64,000 nucleotides of DNA from Pseudomonas sp. JAI120 (GTDB lineage: Bacteria; Pseudomonadota; Gammaproteobacteria; Pseudomonadales; Pseudomonadaceae): the NCBI RefSeq assembly GCF_014207255.1, contig NZ_JACHCZ010000008.1:122384-186383 (forward strand). Reading direction: 5' to 3'. Position numbers and translations under genes: made by a program. This document shows positions 62,052 through 64,000 of this stretch, in pieces (the first letter of the stretch is position 1; each line of letters opens with the position of its first letter). The notes under the pieces are model-generated. The model was not told the DNA's origin. It searched no databases and was given only the letters and a program-made list of their open reading frames with translations.

Positions 62052-63522
62052 TTATCAACGGCTGTACATCGGCGGCGAATGGATCGCGCCGGTACAGCGT
62101 GGGGTTTTCGAGACCGTTGACCCGAGCGATGAATCGGTTCTGGCGCAGGTCGCCGCCGCCACGTCGGACGATATCGACCTGGCTGTCGGCGCCGCACGCA
62201 AGGCATTCGACGAAGGTGACTGGCCGCGCTGGACAGGCGCGCAGCGTGCACACGTACTGCGGCGAATCGCCGATGGTATCCGGGCACGTCAGGACGAATT
62301 GGCCGCCATCGAAGTACGCGACAACGGCAAGCCGCTGCCGGAAGCGCTGTGGGACATTGCTGACACGGCCGGTTGTTTCGACTTCTATGCCGGCCTCGCC
62401 GAAGGTTCGGACAAACACAGCGAGCAGGCGATCAGCGTGCCGGATGAACGCTTCAGTTCCTCGGTGATCAAGGAGCCGGTGGGTGTGGTCGCGGCGATCA
62501 TTCCGTGGAATTTCCCGATGCTGATGGCGTCGTGGAAAGTCGCTCCAGCACTGGCGGCTGGCTGCACCGTGGTGCTCAAACCGTCGGAACTCACACCGCT
62601 GACCGCCCTTGAACTGGCGGGCATTGCCGATCAGGCAGGCTTGCCGGCGGGGGTATTGAATGTCGTCACCGGGCTGGGGCGAGAGGCTGGCGCACCGCTG
62701 GCCGAACATCCGGACGTGGACAAGATTGCCTTCACCGGCAGCGTCCCGACCGGGCGCAAGATCATGCAAGCGGCAGCGGCCGAGATCAAAAACATCAGTC
62801 TGGAGCTGGGCGGTAAATCGCCCTTCGTGATCTTCGCTGACAGTGATCTCGACGCCGCGGTGGAATGGATTCTGTTCGGGATTTTCTGGAATCAGGGCCA
62901 GGTCTGTTCGGCCACTTCGCGCGTAATGGTGGAGCGCGCGTTATACCCGGCGCTGCTGGAGGGTTTGATCGCTGCCACCGAGCAGATCCAGATCGGCCAA
63001 GGCTTTACTGACGGTGTGAAACTTGGGCCGCTGGTGAGCCAAGGGCAACGGGACAAAGTCCTTGAAGCGATTGCGGCCGGTCAGCAAGAGGGCGCGCGAC
63101 TGGTGTCGGGCGGCACACGTCCGGCCCATCTGCAGAAGGGTTATTACCTGACCCCGGCGATTTTCGCCGATGTGCCGGAACAGAGTTCGGTGTGGCGCGA
63201 GGAGATTTTCGGCCCGGTGGTGTGTCTGCGTGCATTCGATACGGAAGCCGAAGCGATTCGCCTGGCCAATGACTCGCCCTTCGGCCTGGCAGCGGCTGTC
63301 ATGTCGCGTGATATTCCACGCTGCGAACGGGTTGCCCGACGCTTTCGCGCCGGAATCGTCTGGGTCAACTGCTCGCAACCGACCTTCGTGGAAGCGCCTT
63401 GGGGCGGCTACAAGCAGAGCGGTATTGGCCGTGAACTGGGTGAGTGGGGCTACAACAACTACCTCGAAACCAAGCAAATCACCCAATACAACGGTGGGGC
63501 CTGGGGCTGGTATTTGAGCTGA
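62044..63522 (+). CDS. Aldehyde dehydrogenase 2 (BetB/PuuC-like)
   Basis: A 492-residue ALDH with IPWNFPMLMASWKVAPAL, FTGSVPTGRKIM, the general-base Glu in SLELGGKSPFVI (about 260) and catalytic Cys in NQGQVCSATSR (about 294). Closest in style to betaine aldehyde and gamma-aminobutyraldehyde dehydrogenases. It overlaps the GlmU-like gene, so it is in the same operon. Likely substrate: an aminoaldehyde made from an imported amine. Confidence 0.88.
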   Translation: MRDYQRLYIGGEWIAPVQRGVFETVDPSDESVLAQVAAATSDDIDLAVGAARKAFDEGDWPRWTGAQRAHVLRRIADGIRARQDELAAIEVRDNGKPLPEALWDIADTAGCFDFYAGLAEGSDKHSEQAISVPDERFSSSVIKEPVGVVAAIIPWNFPMLMASWKVAPALAAGCTVVLKPSELTPLTALELAGIADQAGLPAGVLNVVTGLGREAGAPLAEHPDVDKIAFTGSVPTGRKIMQAAAAEIKNISLELGGKSPFVIFADSDLDAAVEWILFGIFWNQGQVCSATSRVMVERALYPALLEGLIAATEQIQIGQGFTDGVKLGPLVSQGQRDKVLEAIAAGQQEGARLVSGGTRPAHLQKGYYLTPAIFADVPEQSSVWREEIFGPVVCLRAFDTEAEAIRLANDSPFGLAAAVMSRDIPRCERVARRFRAGIVWVNCSQPTFVEAPWGGYKQSGIGRELGEWGYNNYLETKQITQYNGGAWGWYLS

Positions 63523-63542
63523 GCCAACTGTTAACTCCACGC

Positions 63543-63582
63543 CCTGTAGCAGCTGGCGAAGCCAGCGTTCGGCTGCCACAGG
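63543..63582. repeat. Pseudomonas intergenic hairpin (REP-like)
   Basis: CCTGTAGCAGC and GCTGCCACAGG form the outer stem and TGGC/GCCA an inner stem. It is of the kind found as dispersed repeats in P. fluorescens-group genomes. It follows the last gene of the cluster and may end transcription. Confidence 0.75.
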
Positions 63583-63604
63583 TGCGTGTTTGAGTGAGTT
63601 TTCG

Positions 63605-63828
63605 GGCACCGTCCAGTGTGCATCTGAATAGTCCCTGAAACCAATCCCCCGGTGGTTGGTGTCGAGCAACAGCAAAGCAAAGACTTCGTGCTCGTGGTAC
63701 TGCAGCAGTGTTTGTAAGTGGCTGAAGACGTGCTTAGGCTCAGTCAATGCCAGGCCTTTCGACAAACGACTCATCGCGAGTTGTTGAGCCATCTGCAGGA
63801 TGTCAGCTTCGGTGATTGGTGATTCCAA
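63605..63828 (-). pseudogene. Frameshifted 5' remnant of a radC-like JAB-domain gene
   Basis: The first 65 residues (MESPITEADILQMAQQLAM, then HEVFALLLLDTNHRGIGF) look like the N-terminal part of RadC/JAB-type proteins common on genomic islands. At about 63636-63641 the frame breaks; one base shifted, it continues FQGLFRCTLDGA, the RadC sequence that should follow (usual FxGTIDGA-like). The rest, with the HxH...D metal site, is missing. It is truncated near the hairpin at 63582. Confidence 0.7.
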
Positions 63829-63906
63829 GACAGAAGTACCGGTCGTTTCACCGGCTATGAGCTTGTGATTGTTGGCGCCGATGCCGAATTGATCCAGTTA
63901 CCGAGA

Positions 63907-64000
63907 TGAATCGCCCCGGGTTTCGTAGACACCTCCATGCCTTAAACTGAGGCCAATCAGGAGGTGCCATGAGCAACCCACGTTATCCCGAAGAGTTCAA
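63907..64000 (+). mobile_element. Left end of an IS3-family insertion sequence
   Basis: The sequence starting TGAATCGCCCCGGGTTTCGT looks like the TG-starting terminal inverted repeat of an IS3-type element, followed by a short leader and the orfA start. The element runs off the right edge of the window, so its size and right end cannot be seen. Confidence 0.7.
63969..64000 (+). CDS. IS3-family transposase OrfA, 5' end only
   Basis: The frame MSNPRYPEEF is the usual beginning of IS3-type OrfA proteins (helix-turn-helix transposase subunit). AGGAGG lies five bases upstream of the ATG. It is cut by the window edge. Confidence 0.75.
   Translation, partial: MSNPRYPEEF

Noticed and set aside
48240..63522. 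Ordinary putrescine catabolism (Puu) cluster
   Set aside because: The gamma-glutamylputrescine synthetase and hydrolase are missing, and GT and sugar-activation genes do not belong to that pathway.

Overview
The window is chromosomal DNA from a Pseudomonas, most likely of the P. fluorescens group. Evidence: fabA-fabB beside a PA1611-type hybrid kinase and gpsA; a block matching the PA2811-PA2817 neighbourhood of P. aeruginosa as I remember it (ABC-2 exporter, GST, transglutaminase-like protein, large FadE, PA2817-family protein); Pseudomonas REP hairpins; and high-GC codon use throughout.

Layout. 1-9.8 kb: secreted amidohydrolase; fabAB with a candidate DesT operator; a tight minus-strand operon of TonB receptor, periplasmic binding protein and hybrid histidine kinase; then gpsA, a DUF4389 protein and sixA. 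10-24 kb: thioesterase and hydrolase genes, one carrying a probable acyl-CoA-synthetase remnant upstream, an AI-2E-family permease, a two-component pair with an 11-base homopolymer in the kinase gene, pyrF, oxidoreductases, a MocR regulator and a chemoreceptor. 25-30 kb: tandemly duplicated tRNA-Glu/tRNA-Gly pairs, a small membrane protein between two mirror-image terminators, an M20 peptidase, an AlaX-like editing protein and a LysR regulator. 30-44 kb: FadE, ABC exporter, TetR/MFS pair, TDT transporter, an LplT-PlsC fusion, a guanidinium exporter (gdx) behind a clear guanidine-II (mini-ykkC) riboswitch, a BASS transporter and rdgC. 44.3-44.9 kb: tandemly duplicated tRNA-Val/tRNA-Asp pairs.

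45.1 kb to the end looks like an accessory island. It opens with a P4-type tyrosine integrase whose last codons lie inside the 3' half of a tRNA-Pro(GGG) (an attachment-site relic) and closes with a frameshifted radC-like remnant and the left end of an IS3-family element. Between them is a coherent cluster: an AraC regulator with an N-terminal SnoaL-like domain, an FAD amine oxidase, three related DUF861 cupins, two GT1-type glycosyltransferases of equal length, a GntR/FCD regulator, a complete polyamine-type ABC importer, an AmgK-like sugar kinase, a GlmU-like nucleotidyltransferase without the acetyltransferase half, and two aldehyde dehydrogenases.

The best candidate for an undescribed system is this cluster (48.2-63.5 kb). 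Its parts suggest import of an amine, oxidation of the amine to aldehyde and acid, and glycosylation with a UDP-amino-sugar made by a dedicated kinase plus uridylyltransferase. This is inference from family membership; substrate and product are unknown.
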